Numbered from the stretch's first letter, positions 43,871-56,488 are shown. The stretch: DNA of 64,000 nt from Ligula intestinalis (GCA_036362985.1 JAYGXS010000009.1:23896520-23960519); one strand, 5' to 3'. Numbers and translations are program-made. Notes: generated by a model not told the origin, from the sequence alone.

Positions 43871-44780
43871 TATTGACGGAACAGGCACTATTGTGGCGGT
43901 CCCTAACTATTTGTGACCTTTAACATTCGCGCCTCCATTTTCCTTGATTGTCCCTGGACTTCGAATGCACTGATAAGACCGCTAGAACTTTATCCGCGTG
44001 TATACCAACATTCAGGTTCTATCTATTTTCCGTAGTATTTCATACACCTTTATATTTGGTTTCTTTTGATCTTTGCAGTGTTTCTCGTTTGGTCGTTATT
44101 ACAGTCTGTAGGTTAGCTATTGTTTCACTCCGATAGTGTGTTAGCTCTCTAACCACACTATATCCGCTGCCCTGGCTCTCTGTTCCCATTCGCGAACCCC
44201 AGCCGGTCAGTTGCCTGCTACTGGCTCGTATCCACATAACCGAAAACGGACACATTCGGGATAGCTTGCTTCAGTTTTCAAAAATACCGCAACCCCACTT
44301 TTAAATGAGAAACTGCATCTCCTGGCTGGCCTGCTAAGCGACCAACGAGGCAATGCTATTATACACTCTACCAACACTGATCGTAAAAATATGGAAGCAT
44401 GGCTTACCAATGTCCTGTCTTCTAGTAGTAGCTGTTCTTTAGATGTGTTTTTTTTTAAGGGGAGGAGGAGGCGGCGGTTAATCATCGAACAGGATTCTGC
44501 CCTAACTGACTGCCGTGGCTTGAAATAAGACACGCCTTCAAAACTCTCGCCGAAAAAAAAAACATTCGAACCAGCGATGGAAAGATGTTTCGTAGAGCAT
44601 CGAAATGGCCGCTTTTTGCTAGAACCGACAAAGAAGATGCAATCGCTCCCACGCCAAGAGGGCTGCCGTGTTAGTAGGTCGCCCACACATTCCTCCTGTG
44701 TAGTGTAGTTTTCTCCCCAGACCTGTTCATGCCTACGAACACACACACACGGTCATTCGAACGCTAGCGAGTGCGAGGGG
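43871..44780. other. No recognised gene; 179-aa ORF at 44207-44746 (-)
   Basis: The ORF is Ser/Arg/Phe-rich with no recognised domain or repeat match. It could be chance. Confidence 0.35.
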
Positions 44781-44782
44781 GT

Positions 44783-44812
44783 GAGGAGGAGGAGGAGGAG
44801 GAGGAAGAGGAG
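44783..44812. repeat. (GGA)n microsatellite
   Basis: About nine GGA units with one GGAA interruption. Confidence 0.85.
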
Positions 44813-47800
44813 GAAACCAGAGCATCTGATTACTTGGCCAAATGTGGGAGGACCTCCAGGGGTGCTGGACTATTCTGCCTTTGGAGGGATTTGGGAACCG
44901 AACACGTATGCTCCATCTGGTGTTGGAGCTCCAGCTTGGGTCTGGGCGTGTCAGGCTAACGACGGTCGTAGATGCCATTCCTGCCAATCTCAGCAGCCAA
45001 AAAACAAGCAACTTTTAAAGGGAGAAGGAGTTGATGAAAGATCAGTTATGCCAGTCCGAAGGCCTCTAGACATTCCGTGTCTAGACTGTCCTAATAACGG
45101 CACCGGTCAGGCTGAGTGCATGCGCAGATCGACATACGCGAACACAAGCTGGCTGGGCAACAGAGTAGCGGATTATCGCAAGTGGCTACCTACACCTAAG
45201 AAACGGGACACGGAAAGTTGATGTCGCAGCTGCACGAGAAGCCAGGCAGGCAGCGACTTGATTGATACCTGCGTCTCCAGTGAGCACTCGGTTAGTCGGC
45301 ATACAGAACCCTAAACAGTGCCCTTCGGACTGGCGTTACCGATTTTTGATTGGCCAAAATCTCCCTATAGTCATAGTTTGTTTGATTGTCGCTTTTATCT
45401 CTAACGATGAGCGCCAAGAAGAGTTCGAAAGCTCAGCTGAATAAAGAAATGATTCCACTGATCGAACAGCCCTTTGACTACTAACCAAAGCGAATGCTCG
45501 TTAGTTTTTTGTCAGAAAAAAATGGTGAAAAAATCTTTTTCCGGGGCTCATCAGGCAACTTACAGTAGTTCCATTTGCCCACTATTTTAATATGCCTCAG
45601 TCACGGCATACCAGATTAGTTAGAGAGGATTTAGACTTCACAGAATCTGTCTACCGCGGATCGTTAGCTTCAGCTGCTGTTTGCGAAGGACTGGTATTCT
45701 ACGTTTGCGTACTCTTAGATATTGAGTAGAAGAAAAATATAGCCTCGTGTATGTTTCGATATAACCAGTTGGAATGTAAGCAGGTAGTTAGGGACCGGAA
45801 GGATTCGTTGAGTTAAAATGCTATCAGACATGGTAGCCGTTATACTGAAAAGTTGCTACCAACCTAATCAGTTTTTATCTCCCGACTAGACTTCAACGAA
45901 TGTGGAATATCTCCCACAGAGGATAACACCGTTTGAGACAGTAGCAGAAGAACGCAGCATATGCCCACCTTCCCCATTTGAGATGCCATCGTGACCTTTG
46001 CAACAGCTACCGGATCTTAGAGTCTCCAAAGTCATTGTCGATAGGCGAGCCGTTGAACAGCGCGCCCTGCGCCCCCTGGCCTCAGCATGAATGCTTGATT
46101 TTTTCATAGCGTTTATTGGTTAATTCTGTCACGAATTGAAACAGTGTTTCAGAATAATGGCAAGACGAGGGGACCAGAAGGATGAACTTTCATTGAATTT
46201 CACCAACTGAGACCACGTTTTTGTTTCCTCATGCTGAAAACGGGCGCTGTAAACTACCCAGTTGTCTGATTTCCTTCAAAATCAGCGCTTACGATTCTGT
46301 CCTCTTCAGACGCGACTGATAAATAAACTTTTTTCCTGCATAATCTTTCCGCAGAATATGCTGACCTTTTGGAGGATCATGTTCGTGGTCAATGATACAC
46401 ACGGGGAGAACACGTAACTGTCTTCGTTTCTGACATTGAGAATCAGAGCTGTAGCGTGTCTGGACAAGTAAATTCTTAGCAGAGCAGCCGTCTACCCAAG
46501 CCAGTCAGAATTCGCACGAGGGAGGGATGTTTACTAGATTGGCCTGATTGTAGGACGGAATTAGGGCGTGGTGTTTGATCTCCGGGCTCTCGCGTACAGT
46601 GGTAGAGATAACACATACACACACATTTTTTAAGGTCTCTTCCATGTGAATTTTAATACTTCCGAGCATACCTAACGGAACATGAATCAGCGATCCAATT
46701 AGTAGAACATAGACCTCAAGAATCGACCGTTTACGGGGCCCGCGCCCCGCTATGACTGACCGCGGCAGTTAGGTCAGAATTGGTGGTCATCGTTTCTCTT
46801 GCCTCTGCTAGGTTGACTGGCATTACACGTGCTTGCTCTGTTATCCCACTAGCCATCAATGCGAGAATTGTACAGAGTTAGCATTTTACTAGATGGGGAA
46901 GAAACTTTATGACGCCGACAAACTCTTGTTATGCAGGAAAATCCTTTCAAATCAGGTACACAAGTGTCTCTAGTTTAAAAGTCTCACACCGGTCCGTGAG
47001 GCAATATGGAAAAATAATTAAGCGGACCCACATCGTTTAGGTATCCAACATAGTCTCCAGATGTCTTTGTGATGTCTACTGCCTATTTTTTCGGGATTCT
47101 TTACACTGCATTCCCTTTGCGTGAAAACAGAATATTTGTATATATATATATGCTGAGGTTGACGGGTACAACGCTTGGTGGGGCCTGAAATGCTCTGGCT
47201 AGGTGTATCGAAAACACATATTGAAGTAGTTTAGGATCCGCAAAGGCTCCCTTATGGCTCATGTTTGCCTCGGGGGAGAAGGGAGAGGGGCAGGTTTGCT
47301 GTAAGCCACCCCAAGCCGGCCCCTAAACGTTCGCCCTTGGTTCGACCCGCAGCGGACTATTGACGAGCTGGGCGGATATGTCTGTTTTTCCAACCCTGTC
47401 GGCGGACTCTGCAATCAGGGAGGGAGTATCGGGCCGCAAGAGCGGAAATTTTCGCTCCTACCCCCCCCCCCTATCCCCCATTAGATCCTCCCCCGAGAGC
47501 GACAGTTGTTTTTCGTCTAAAAAATCCCAAGGACTTTTTTTCACTGTCTGCTCTTTTTTTAAACTATGTTTCAACTCGTGGCTCATGTCAATTGGCCTCG
47601 CCAACAAACTGAAATAATACTTTTGTGCCAACATCTACAAGTAGGGAACTCAAAGGCAACCCACCGACATATCCCTCAAATATACTGATACAGATGCTGA
47701 ATCCTACCCTAATTCTTGTATAACTGTAGTGGTCTCTGCCGCCCGACTCCCCCTAACTCTGGACGCCACAGATGTGGTTTCGCAGTGACAATCTTGGTCA

Positions 47801-47839
47801 CTCAGTTGCGCACGATCCAACGCGATGACCCATGTCCGC
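44813..47839. other. No recognised gene
   Basis: No supported gene in about 3 kb. Noted: a palindrome CTAGACA...TGTCTAG near 45064-45084, a (TA)n run near 47140-47150 and a poly-C near 47461-47471. Confidence 0.4.
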
Positions 47840-48240
47840 ATTCAACGCGCAACCTTTGCCCTCGCGCGAATGGGGCGCACACACGCACCCCAAACTGCTC
47901 GGGCCAATCATCATCCTGAAGTTGACTCACATAATGCTCGTGATGGGCCGCTATGACAATTCCCGCGCTTACGGGCTCTTAGGATTCCGCCCCCGAGCGA
48001 GGCGGACGCAGCAGGCAGCGTCGTTGGCCGCTCTGACGACGCCACGCTCTCACACGGCCCTCACCGTCGAACGCTATGCCAGTCCGAATGGCCACTTCCT
48101 CCTAACTCTTCTGTACGCAATATATTGTTCCCAAGACTTCGCTCACCTCTTAAGGAACCTGGCCTGGAAGATCGCAGCCGTCACGGTTAACCCTTCTTAG
48201 CCTTAACACTATTCGATACACCCCCCCCCCCCCCCCCCTA
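47840..48240 (+). repeat. Family F repeat, copy 1, ending in poly-C
   Basis: From about 47980 it matches 51500-51775: GGACGCAGCAGGCAGCGTCG, CCTCACCGTCGAACGCTATG and CCTTCTTAGCCTTAACACTA. It ends in 18 C at 48221-48238 where the other copy has ATAACCCAACC. Class unknown, no ORF with known domain. Confidence 0.6.
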
Positions 48241-48434
48241 GCGAGCTCAGTACTCGACTGGCAGACTAGATCCAGTTCTGTAGGTTTGTCCTACTGGTAA
48301 ATTAGTTTCACTGTGTTACTAGGCTATAGCCGTACCTGGGTGACGCAAATGCTAGATGAAGATCCCATGCCCGCAGTGTGTCCCGTAAAAAGTTCAGTAA
48401 GAAGCCCTCTAAAATTGCGTATATACCCAAGTGC

Positions 48435-48615
48435 GGTCGACAGGAGAACAACGAACCCGTAACTTAATGGTTAGGGGCACTGGAATTCTAACCAATAACT
48501 TTCAAGTTCAAACCTCAGGTGTTACAAAACCCGGTGTTGGCAATGACTGGCTGGTGGTGACTGATCAACCAGAAATGCTCGTTTCAATCGCCCTTTTCCT
48601 TGTTGGTAACGTCAT
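48435..48615 (+). repeat. tRNA-derived SINE (family A)
   Basis: Head GAACCCGTAACTTAATGGTT, B-box-like CAAGTTCAAACCTCAGG, body AATGACTGGCTGGTGGTGAC, end CCCTTTTCCTTGTTGGTAAC. A diverged copy. Confidence 0.65.
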
Positions 48616-48884
48616 TCTGAGTGGGGCATCCATCCGCTGGACAAATGAACACATTCACGGCGAAAATAAGTGCAAGCTGAAAGCTTAAAGTTGTAATGAA
48701 CTGAGGCTAAGGCCATGTCTGCTTCTTAGATGAAGATCCCATGCCATATAGGCACATTACTGGCCTTAGGGGCTCATTTTCTTCGAATTTAAACGAGTAA
48801 AGGACTAAGAGAGGCTAACACAAGAGAATGGAGTGGGAGACCCGTAACGCGAATAGTGAACGACCCTCTAAGATGATTTATGTA

Positions 48885-48950
48885 CCGAAAAATATTAGGG
48901 AGAATGGAATGGCCCATTTTGGCTTGCTAGCCATCAGCAGCTAGCTCTCA
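48885..48950 (-). repeat. SINE family A, body fragment
   Basis: The plus-strand AGAATGGAATGGCCCATTTT and GGCTTGCTAGCCATCAGC correspond to the SINE body in reverse. Head and end are lost. Confidence 0.4.
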
Positions 48951-50740
48951 GCCCTGCCCTCCCAAAGTTTACTCTTCTCGTAACGTCTACCAAGTCGTTG
49001 TCGAAAATCCTCACTCCGCACCACAGTAATAATAAATAATTCCAGGTATCTCGGTTCAGTCGGCTATCATTCGCTCCTTTAAGTTAAACTAAAATCATTG
49101 ATTCTGGACGCAATGTGGCAAACAGTTGGTTATTAAGAGTCAGTTTTAGTTCCTCTGATACTCTTCTGCCAGTGGCCAACTGTAGTTTGGTAGGGGATTC
49201 ATGATGGCAGTTTAAACGGAAGTTGACCTGTTAGCCAGCTGACTTGGTTTATAGCCCACCCAACCCAAGGTCATAATTAGCCCAATCATATCATTCACAA
49301 CTCCGTTAAATCTTGTTATTTCCCATCTTTCTGTCCTAGATATCACCTGTGACTGTTTCTTCCAAAAGACGTGGCCAGATGTAAAAGTTCATTAAGGAAC
49401 AGCAGCCTCACGAGAGCCTATATGTTTACAGCACCATCGAGAGAAGATGAATGGAGGCTCGCCCTACATTCCGGTCACCCTCGTACGCACGAGTGCCTAT
49501 GACGCAAAGCGCTACAGAGGGCCTTTCCCAACTAATCAGATTACCCGATTCCTTTGGGGAGAGATGGAGAGGGGCGGAGAGAAAAGTTAGCGGGCCGTTA
49601 AAAGGTAGTTCGCATAATCCTTTTGGCACGAGACTTCACGTCTAACCTGTCTTGGAGATGGCTCCAATTTAGTGAAAACGACTATGCGTTCGCAATTCCC
49701 GTCTCGCCTGTCTCCCTTCGCTCTCTAGTTACGCGTATGCTAGGCGGGGGAAAAATCGCGAACGTCACATCAACCTATCATTTTGTTGTGGTCTTTGCAG
49801 GCAGGTTACGTGTCACTGAAAACGGTCAGTCTGCTTTTTTTAGTAGGGACCCGAATCAAACACCTGTGACCGTAACATATCAAAAGGGAGCAAAGCGGAA
49901 ACAAGAGTACGAATTCAGGACCTGCACAAGCAATTTCGCTTACGCAAACTACGAGCCGACGTTGGCTCATGTTTGTTTCGGAGCTACATGTCACAACCTT
50001 GGGGGACGCTCTCGGTTACTATAAGTTACCCAATCCCGCCTTGATCTTGTCATGGCATTGATCCCAGGCGGGTGAGAGAGATGAGAGTGCGCAGCTCTAT
50101 TCTATTTATCAACTGATCTACGCGCAAGTCTCGGTCTCTGCGCCCACCATGCGCCGTCGATGATGACGGCTAATCAGGGACTTGCCGAACTTCTAAAGGT
50201 CGTAAACGTATTCATTGGAAAGTTGTCGTGGTAGGTCCTGTTACGCGAAAAAAATGTGATCATGAATAAGTACGGAGAGGGAGCTCAGCTCCCAAGTCAT
50301 TCCTACCGGCAACCCCTATAAAATAGGGTCATAAAATCGAGGTCAAAGTGAGGCAACACGCAACGCGCAAATGGGCGCAGATAGTGCGACCGTTTTTGGA
50401 GGTCATTTGTTAAACCTTTTTTGATTCTTTGCACTTATTAAAGTACAATAGGAAGTCCAGGTGCCTTGTACGATTCCGCTAGAGGACAAAAATTAACGTT
50501 AAAGGCCACAGCCTAGGAGGAGAAGTAAGCTTTCCGTTCTTAAGCATTTAACATGGACAACATCGTTGGGTAGCACCCGAAAAATGGGGACTACCCAATA
50601 AATTAGTCAAGTAAATTGTCTAGCGGGGTGATTTCCGTGTCTGTCTATTTTCGCTTTACTGGCCCGTACTAGTGCAGCAAGTGGGTGCATCTCGATCCTC
50701 TGTCCCAGGATCGTATTGGGCCCCAGAATGATAAACCGAT
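48951..50740. other. No recognised gene
   Basis: A 133-aa ORF (49623-50024) has no recognised domain. No repeat match seen. Confidence 0.35.
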
Positions 50741-50878
50741 TGATGAACATTACCAGAGACAAAAGAGACAGGAATGGTCATTTCTAGCTTATTAGCTGTT
50801 ATCAGCCAGCCATGCCCAACTCCAGCCGGTGCAATTTATTGCTTCGTATTCGAAAGCTCTTACCACGGGCTCAGGAAG
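50741..50878 (-). repeat. SINE family A with internal deletion
   Basis: The tail tip TTGATGAACATTACC is joined directly to the CTGTCTCTTTTGTCTCTGG end of the body, so the middle of the 3' tail is deleted. Then AATAAGCTAGAAATGACC and a head ending GAGCCCGTGG. Confidence 0.6.
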
Positions 50879-51369
50879 ACCGTAGGCGGCCAAAACCACC
50901 AAGAATGACTCAGATCCCACAGAGTGGGGTGTCTTGAAGGTCATGGGTGGCTGATGCCTGGGCCTCAGCCTACCAACACCTCCCCCTCCCTCTATAGTCG
51001 GCAGTCGTAATGGGAACATAACTCTTATAACACCTGTCATGGTCTGAGCTGACCCACGCATTGGTACAGCGCATATACCACACGGCCCACTTAGGCGAAC
51101 AATCCCGGACGGAAAGACCGGGAAAAAGAAGATCCCCGAGCGCTAATACGACGGACCTTGAGCAAAATTCCTGTCCCCTGTCATAACTCTGACCTTAAAC
51201 CCTCAAGTGGCCTCATAACCTTAACTTTGAAACTCAGGCTAAACTAAATCGTAACTTACATTCACCGAACCCTTGTAGTGAGCGTTAGCTCCACTGTTGA
51301 AAACCGTGATCGCTGACTCATCACGCCAACCCTGCTGCTACGCTTACTGTCGGCACCCAGTCAGTCTCT
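50879..51369. other. No recognised gene; weak CCCTAA/CCTTAA-rich patch
   Basis: 51180-51260 has loose CCTTAAACCCTC motifs resembling family Q but without the diagnostic flank. Confidence 0.35.
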
Positions 51370-51775
51370 CGCTCAGTGCCCCACACGAAGCATGGAACGT
51401 CCACGCCGGTGCGCCCACCTCGTGTGGTCCAACCAACTCCCATCAAGGCTGCCGAGACAGAGAGCATTCGGCGGCCGCCCGGGATTACTGCCGTTAGACG
51501 ACACTTGGGATTCCGTCCCGAGCGGGCCGAACGCAGCAGGCAGCGTCGCTGGCCGCTCTGACGATGCTGCGCTCCCACACGGCCCTCACGGTCGAACGCC
51601 ATGCCAGACCGAGTGGCAATTTTCTCCTATCTCTTGTGTACACAGTACATTGTTCCTACTACTCTGGCCTTCCCAAGACTCCTCTCTCTCATCTCCTACG
51701 GAACCGGGCCTAGAAGATCGCAGCCGATAGAATTAAACCTTCTTAGGCTTAACACCGCTCGATAACCCAACCTAA
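51370..51775 (+). repeat. Family F repeat, copy 2
   Basis: Matches 47980-48220 best over 51525-51775: GAACGCAGCAGGCAGCGTCG, CCTCACGGTCGAACGCCATG and CCTTCTTAGGCTTAACACCG. Confidence 0.6.
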
Positions 51776-52494
51776 TGGTCCTGTAAATTAACGAGAAGAG
51801 ACCAGAATGGACGTGGTAGCTTCGTTTCCCTTGTTTTGTCATTACGACAGTCTGGCCTCTCAATAAAAAATTCGTTTTCACGAGTTATGAACCCTTTTCG
51901 ATCAGAGGCAGGAAAAAATTACAGCTGCAGTCTGTACCGACGCGCGTGAATCCCGTCACCTAGCCCGGGGGGGGGGAGGGCACGGGGTATATCGGTCGTT
52001 TGGACGGCCCGAAACATTTGCAGGCAAATTAGACGACACCTGCTGGCCTGACTAGTAGAAGCCTCCAGCATTCGTGTAATCGGTCACAGTTGATGTGTAA
52101 CCTCTCCCCACCTTCCCGGTTCCGAACGGCGAGTACGCAATCTACGTGCAATTTGCTTAACATTCCACCGTTAAGTACGGGGCAGCCGGTTGCGATGGAG
52201 GCCTGTTTACGTTTGAAACGGCATGCAAAATTAAGCGGACGAGTCCTGACTTTTTACCCTCGCCTTTTGTTTATAAGGCGCACCCGCGCGCACTCATCTG
52301 CGCCTTAGCAAGACCTTTTCGCGGTGTATTGTCACTGAATAGGCAAGGGGGGAGGGGAATGATCAGCAAAGACCTCCGAGTGACTAAGCCTCGGAGAGGT
52401 AATCTGGCGAAGATGGATGGAACGAATAGCAGGAGGGGAAATCAAGTCCTCTGCGGGAGCGAAAGGATTTCCTACAAGCTGGACGATATCCTTA
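51776..52494. other. No recognised feature
   Basis: A G-run lies near 51967-51975. No supported gene. Confidence 0.4.
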
Positions 52495-52782
52495 CGGGTG
52501 ATGTAAAAGGTGCCAGCAAATTATCCCCCAGTCCCTGGGTCAGAGTCTGTTAGCAACAGCAGAAAGACCGCTATCAGATTCCGGAAGTCGGTCTTGTGTC
52601 ACCACAAAAGGTCCTCCTGCAAGCTCCGCGCTTGACATGGCCAACAGTCGCTTAACCGAATGCACTCGTCCGCGCTCTCTCCCCCACCTTCCCCTAAACT
52701 GGCTCCACCAAACCCTCTCCACTGCGTAACCAGCCCTCACCCCTATTCCCACGATTCACTTTCATGATGAGACGAACTTTAT
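52495..52782 (+). repeat. Family C element, copy C3
   Basis: Shares TCTGTTAGCAACAGCAGAAA, AAGGTCCTCCTGCAAGCTCC, TCGCTTAACCGAATGC and GGCTCCACCAAACCC with C1. The right end GATGAGACGAACTTTATTGA resembles the C1 right terminal repeat and runs straight into family B copy B8. Confidence 0.65.
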
Positions 52783-52875
52783 TGAGAAGAAGACGACTCG
52801 ATCGCTGGGACAATACTTTTATTCGCTTGACGTTTCGAGATCTGTCGCGGATTCGCCATCAGAGACATAGTCAAA
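52783..52875 (-). repeat. Family B hammerhead-like repeat, copy B8
   Basis: Minus strand: TGTCT, CTGATGG (52862-52856), CGAATCCGCGACAGATCTC, GAAAC (52836-52832), GTC, AAGCGAATAAAAGTATTG, then TCCCAGCGATCGAGTCGTC and a TTCTTCT tail. One core change (CTGATGA to CTGATGG). The A-C-G-U after GAA is self-complementary, as in hammerheads that act as dimers. Confidence 0.6.
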
Positions 52876-53991
52876 GAGCAGTTTCTGCTACGAACTTCAT
52901 TGACCGCATGTTTACCTTGTACCCAGTTCCCATAAATGAGCATTTGACGAAGACTCTTATGAATTTTCTGATTGGAATTTTCTGCAACTTCAAAAGTAAA
53001 ACGTGTAATTTAGAGCGAATTGTCGCTCACCACACGATCTGCCGTAAGGAAAGCTAAGTCCAATGTCATGATTGTGTGGCTGCCTGACCCTTACAAACTG
53101 CAGACTTATTTTAGGAATACAATATTTCACTCTTCCGAAACCGCAGTCTGATGAAAAGAAATCATCTCAAAATAATCACGTTGAAACATGAAAATTTTCC
53201 AGCCCGTTTTATAGCAAAAACTTGGCTTTATATAAGCCCGAAACAGGGGAGCATTTCGCCATTAAATTGAGCGCTCCGTTTATTATGATATTACTCCAGC
53301 TAGCTGGAATAGTCTTGAATAGAAAGCCCGCCTGGAATTCATTACGAAATGGCGTTAGACAGTTGCGCACATGTGTCCCTTTTTAAGCCAATTTTAGGGT
53401 ATTTGTTAATGCCTCATGATCCAGTGGTGTAAACCAAATGCTTCCGTATGTGTTAGAATACCCTTGGCAAAGCCCACGCAAAGGTCATGTCAGTCCTTCG
53501 GAAGCAGTTGTTCAGAGTCTATGAACAGGGACCATCCATTCATTTTAGGCTGGCCAATAAATAAAAGCGCTTCCAATGCACTTTTCGGCGGCTCGGGAAC
53601 TGCACCCTAGAGAGCTGTCTGCTTCAAACCCGATAAGTTCGCGCCTACCGCGCCTATGAAACACAACGTTGAAGTTCTTGTGAACGAGATGTAGTGAAAT
53701 TGCAAAGTATTACTTGGAAACCCCGAGGCTGTTTCGATAAGTGTTCCCTTTCGTGGAGAATGCTCCAAAGTAGAACATCGAGGCGATGACCGGGCGTCAG
53801 ACATGAGTCATCCAGTCACTGATGGGCCAACGCAGTCCATCTATCAGGACGGACCGAGTCTGACTGCAATTGTCTCTTCTTCATGTGAAGGTTATGGCTC
53901 TTCCCGTCAGTCGGCGTTTGAGCCGCTCCCTCTCCCACTTCCTGTTGTGTGCGAGACCCTGATCCTTTGTGCACAGACTAGGAGATGTAGT
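52876..53991. other. No recognised gene
   Basis: Short ORFs only. Confidence 0.4.
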
Positions 53992-54158
53992 GGGTAGGCC
54001 TAGGCGCCCGTACACGTCCTGCCATATATTTGGTGGGCACGCCTAAGCGCAGATTCACGGCGTGCCAGAGACATGGTGACACGCCTAGGGGCAGGTTCAC
54101 ATCGTATCAGAGATGTTGTGGGCACGCCTAGGCGCAGGTTTACGTCGTGACAGTCACC
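53992..54158 (+). repeat. 43-bp minisatellite, four units
   Basis: Units start at 53992, 54035, 54078 and 54120 (lengths 43, 43, 42 and about 39). Consensus start GGGCACGCCTAGGCGCAGG, then TTCACGTCGTGCCAGAGA. Unit 1 is the most diverged. Confidence 0.9.
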
Positions 54159-54574
54159 TGCGATGGCTGCCGCCTCCTTTCTTTTTGCCTCTGTCATGAT
54201 ACCGGGCCCATGCGGGGTGAAGAGGAGAGAGAATGGGGCAGATACTGCGCAAATCACCGCCCCTACACACACACACACACGACAGTTCCCCCGTCGATTT
54301 CGACGATGGGCACCACGCGCTCCAACAAGCCGCAGCAAACGCTGAAGCAAGCCACAACTGACACAAAGGCGAGCTGGGCAAGCAACACGAAAGCAACAGC
54401 AAGCAGGAGCAGCGCAGAGAACTCGTGCGAGAGAAAACAGGAGTTTAGGCAGACTCGCACATAATCTACCCACTCGCTCGCCACTCCCACCTCCGTTTCC
54501 GGTGTAAAGACAAAGCCAATAATACCGGGGATGAGGGAGGGTGTAGATGGCTGGCGCGATAAACACTCAGCACG
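54159..54574. other. GC-rich stretch with overlapping ORFs and (AC)n
   Basis: (AC)n at 54265-54280. A 52-aa plus-strand frame from 54306 (MGTTRSNKPQQTLKQATTDT...) is Thr/Ser/Lys-rich and low-complexity. A 188-aa minus-strand frame runs through the minisatellite, so it is probably artefact. No known domain. Confidence 0.3.
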
Positions 54575-54984
54575 CGCACACTTGACACAGCCATTGCAGT
54601 CTGACTCTCAGTCCTCCCTCTCCTCCCGTACGCACACACAGATACACGCGTACAGAAGGAGCAGCTACGTGGGGGCCCGAGTTTTCCCGTCAGTTGGCAG
54701 ACCCTCCAAGCCACGGCTTTTAGCGCACCGTGATAGATTCATACGCATTCAGATTTATTATAGTGAGGGAAGAATCGCGCCGAGGTCGACCTCAATCTCT
54801 TTCCCACCGCATAGTGACCGCCTAGCTTCTCGGGCACCCGCAGTGGGGCCTGAAACCCAGTGGGAGCGCGAGCGCACTCACCAACAGGGAATCAGAAGTG
54901 AGAGAAAGTGCCAGCGCCTTCCAGGCCGCAGGGACCGTGGTTGGCTGAAGACTGGCATTGCATATGCATACAGACCATTGGATC
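54575..54984 (+). repeat. Family D inverted repeat, left arm
   Basis: The reverse complement of 56533-57006 matches at well over 90 percent by eye. Examples: CCAAGCCACGGCTTTTAGCG, GAATCGCGCCGAGGTCGACC, CTGAAACCCAGTGGGAGCGC and CAGGCCGCAGGGACCGTGGT. The right arm has about 65 extra bases bounded by GCCAT. A diverged third copy is at 43805-43870. Confidence 0.85.
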
Positions 54985-55859
54985 ACACACACCGTTGTGG
55001 GACACACGGGGGTGCCCATGGGAATTGACGATCAAACCTTCGCTTAGCCGGTTGCCGATCCAAGCCCCCTGATGGAAGCTTAAACGCGAGTTCCAGGAGG
55101 AACTTCAGAAGATGAAGGGCATGCGTTTGTAGTGACCCCACTGCGCGCGCAATACTCGCCTCTCGCGGCCGCTAGAGCCTGCACATTAGCTGGAGCCTGT
55201 CTACCCCAGTCCGATCTGGTCAGTCGCCTTCAAGGCTGACCCAAACAGGATCTTACTGCAACGACTACCACGCTCACACCACCTAGGAAGGTGTCCCTTC
55301 TCGGGTGCACGTGCAGGCCCGTCCAGCTGCCAACTTCTTCTAATCTGTTCTCCACAAGCTCTGTACAGAATATACGATCTCTTACACCTGGCGTCCAACA
55401 CGGAACCAGGCCTGAATACCTCAACGGCAGAGGGTCTTACCTATTAACTTAAGCTACTGTCATATTTTTGCATGACGTTTCCTATTCACACCGGAGGCCC
55501 GCATCATAGGCAGTCGTAGATAATTGAGAAACCAAAGTTTTCGTTCCAGCAATTAAATCCTATTCTTCTGCTCCGAACTGCATTAAGGGACTGCCCAGCG
55601 TCCTTTTGAAGGCGGGATCTCTAGTCGACTTAATTAACCCCCTAAACGGTAGCGGAGAGAAACGGTCTAGGTGAATGGTTTAGAAATGAAGGAGGTATGG
55701 CTCTTGGATTCAGGGAACCTATTCTTGCACCAGCCAAAGGAAGATTGGAACGTTGTCTCGAACTAATGAGTATTTTAAGACCAGCCAAATTTTGGTTTAA
55801 ATAGACTGTGAGGGTATGGGAAATAATCCCACTGGAGGGCTGGGTATGGATGACTTATT
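54985..55859. other. Spacer of inverted repeat D, first part
   Basis: No gene recognised. Confidence 0.4.
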
Positions 55860-56060
55860 TGGTCACACAAACAGGACATGAGAACGGAAATCGGCCGCAC
55901 TGCAGGTGTCTTTGTGTCAAATTGCAGGGAAGATAACGTCAGATTTATGGTAAGGATCGGCGTTAAGGTAAATTAGGGGTAAGGTAAGGTTAAGTGGTAA
56001 CTCTAAGGTTGAAATTCGGGCCGCATGATAGGTGCGCCGGACCAAAACGGGAGCCAGATC
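55860..56060 (-). repeat. Family Q repeat (inverted relative to 40390)
   Basis: GACATGAGAACGGAAATCGG and irregular GGTAAGGTTAAG motifs mirror the layout of 40390-40530. Confidence 0.45.
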
Positions 56061-56189
56061 AGGGTACAGGGGGCGTTATTCGGGTTGCGCACCCATAACG
56101 AACGCCGAACATGGGGGGCGTGGTGCCACACATAGGAGTGACTTCGGCCGCGGCAGCCATCTGCGGCCGATCCCATCTCCGTTCTTCTT

Positions 56190-56360
56190 GATACTGTCCT
56201 GACGCAGGTGAGTAAGGGAGGAGTGAGTTTAGTAGATGCCGCGCAAGTCCACTATCACTTGAAAGTAATCCACGTGCAAGTCATCGCGCTGGCCTTTAAC
56301 ATGCTGAAGGCAAACGCGGTTGACATGGTGGAAATCAACGGTCCATCTGTCGTGTACTGA
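56190..56360 (+). repeat. Family G fragment inside inverted repeat D spacer
   Basis: GCAGGTGAGTAAGGGAGGAG, GTAGATGCCGCGCAAGTCC and GACATGGTGGAAATCAACGG match family G copies and 43590-43660 (inverted). Confidence 0.5.
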
Positions 56361-56470
56361 TCGAGCGAATAGTGAATTGGGTTAGTGATTTCATCTCCAT
56401 CTTTAGGCACATATTTGAAACAACACTATTTTTTCCGAAGAGGAGAGGCGTAGAAGTTGCGAGGTAACGG

Positions 56471-56488
56471 GTGTGTGTGTGTGTGTGT
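56471..56488. repeat. (GT)n microsatellite
   Basis: Nine GT units followed by TTGTTGTTGG, just outside the right arm of repeat D. Confidence 0.9.

Noticed and set aside
45505..45560. Minus-strand CTGATGAGCCCCGGAAAAAG as a hammerhead
   Set aside because: GAAA and an A/U stem III are possible, but stem II lacks a closing pair and stem I does not pair. It may be a very old relic, not enough to call.
53140..53200. CTGATGA followed by TTGAAACATG as a hammerhead
   Set aside because: The 28 nt between do not form a stem next to the core and no stem I pairing was found.
54000..54566. 188-aa minus-strand ORF
   Set aside because: Runs through a minisatellite and AC microsatellite in GC-rich DNA; the open frame is expected from composition.
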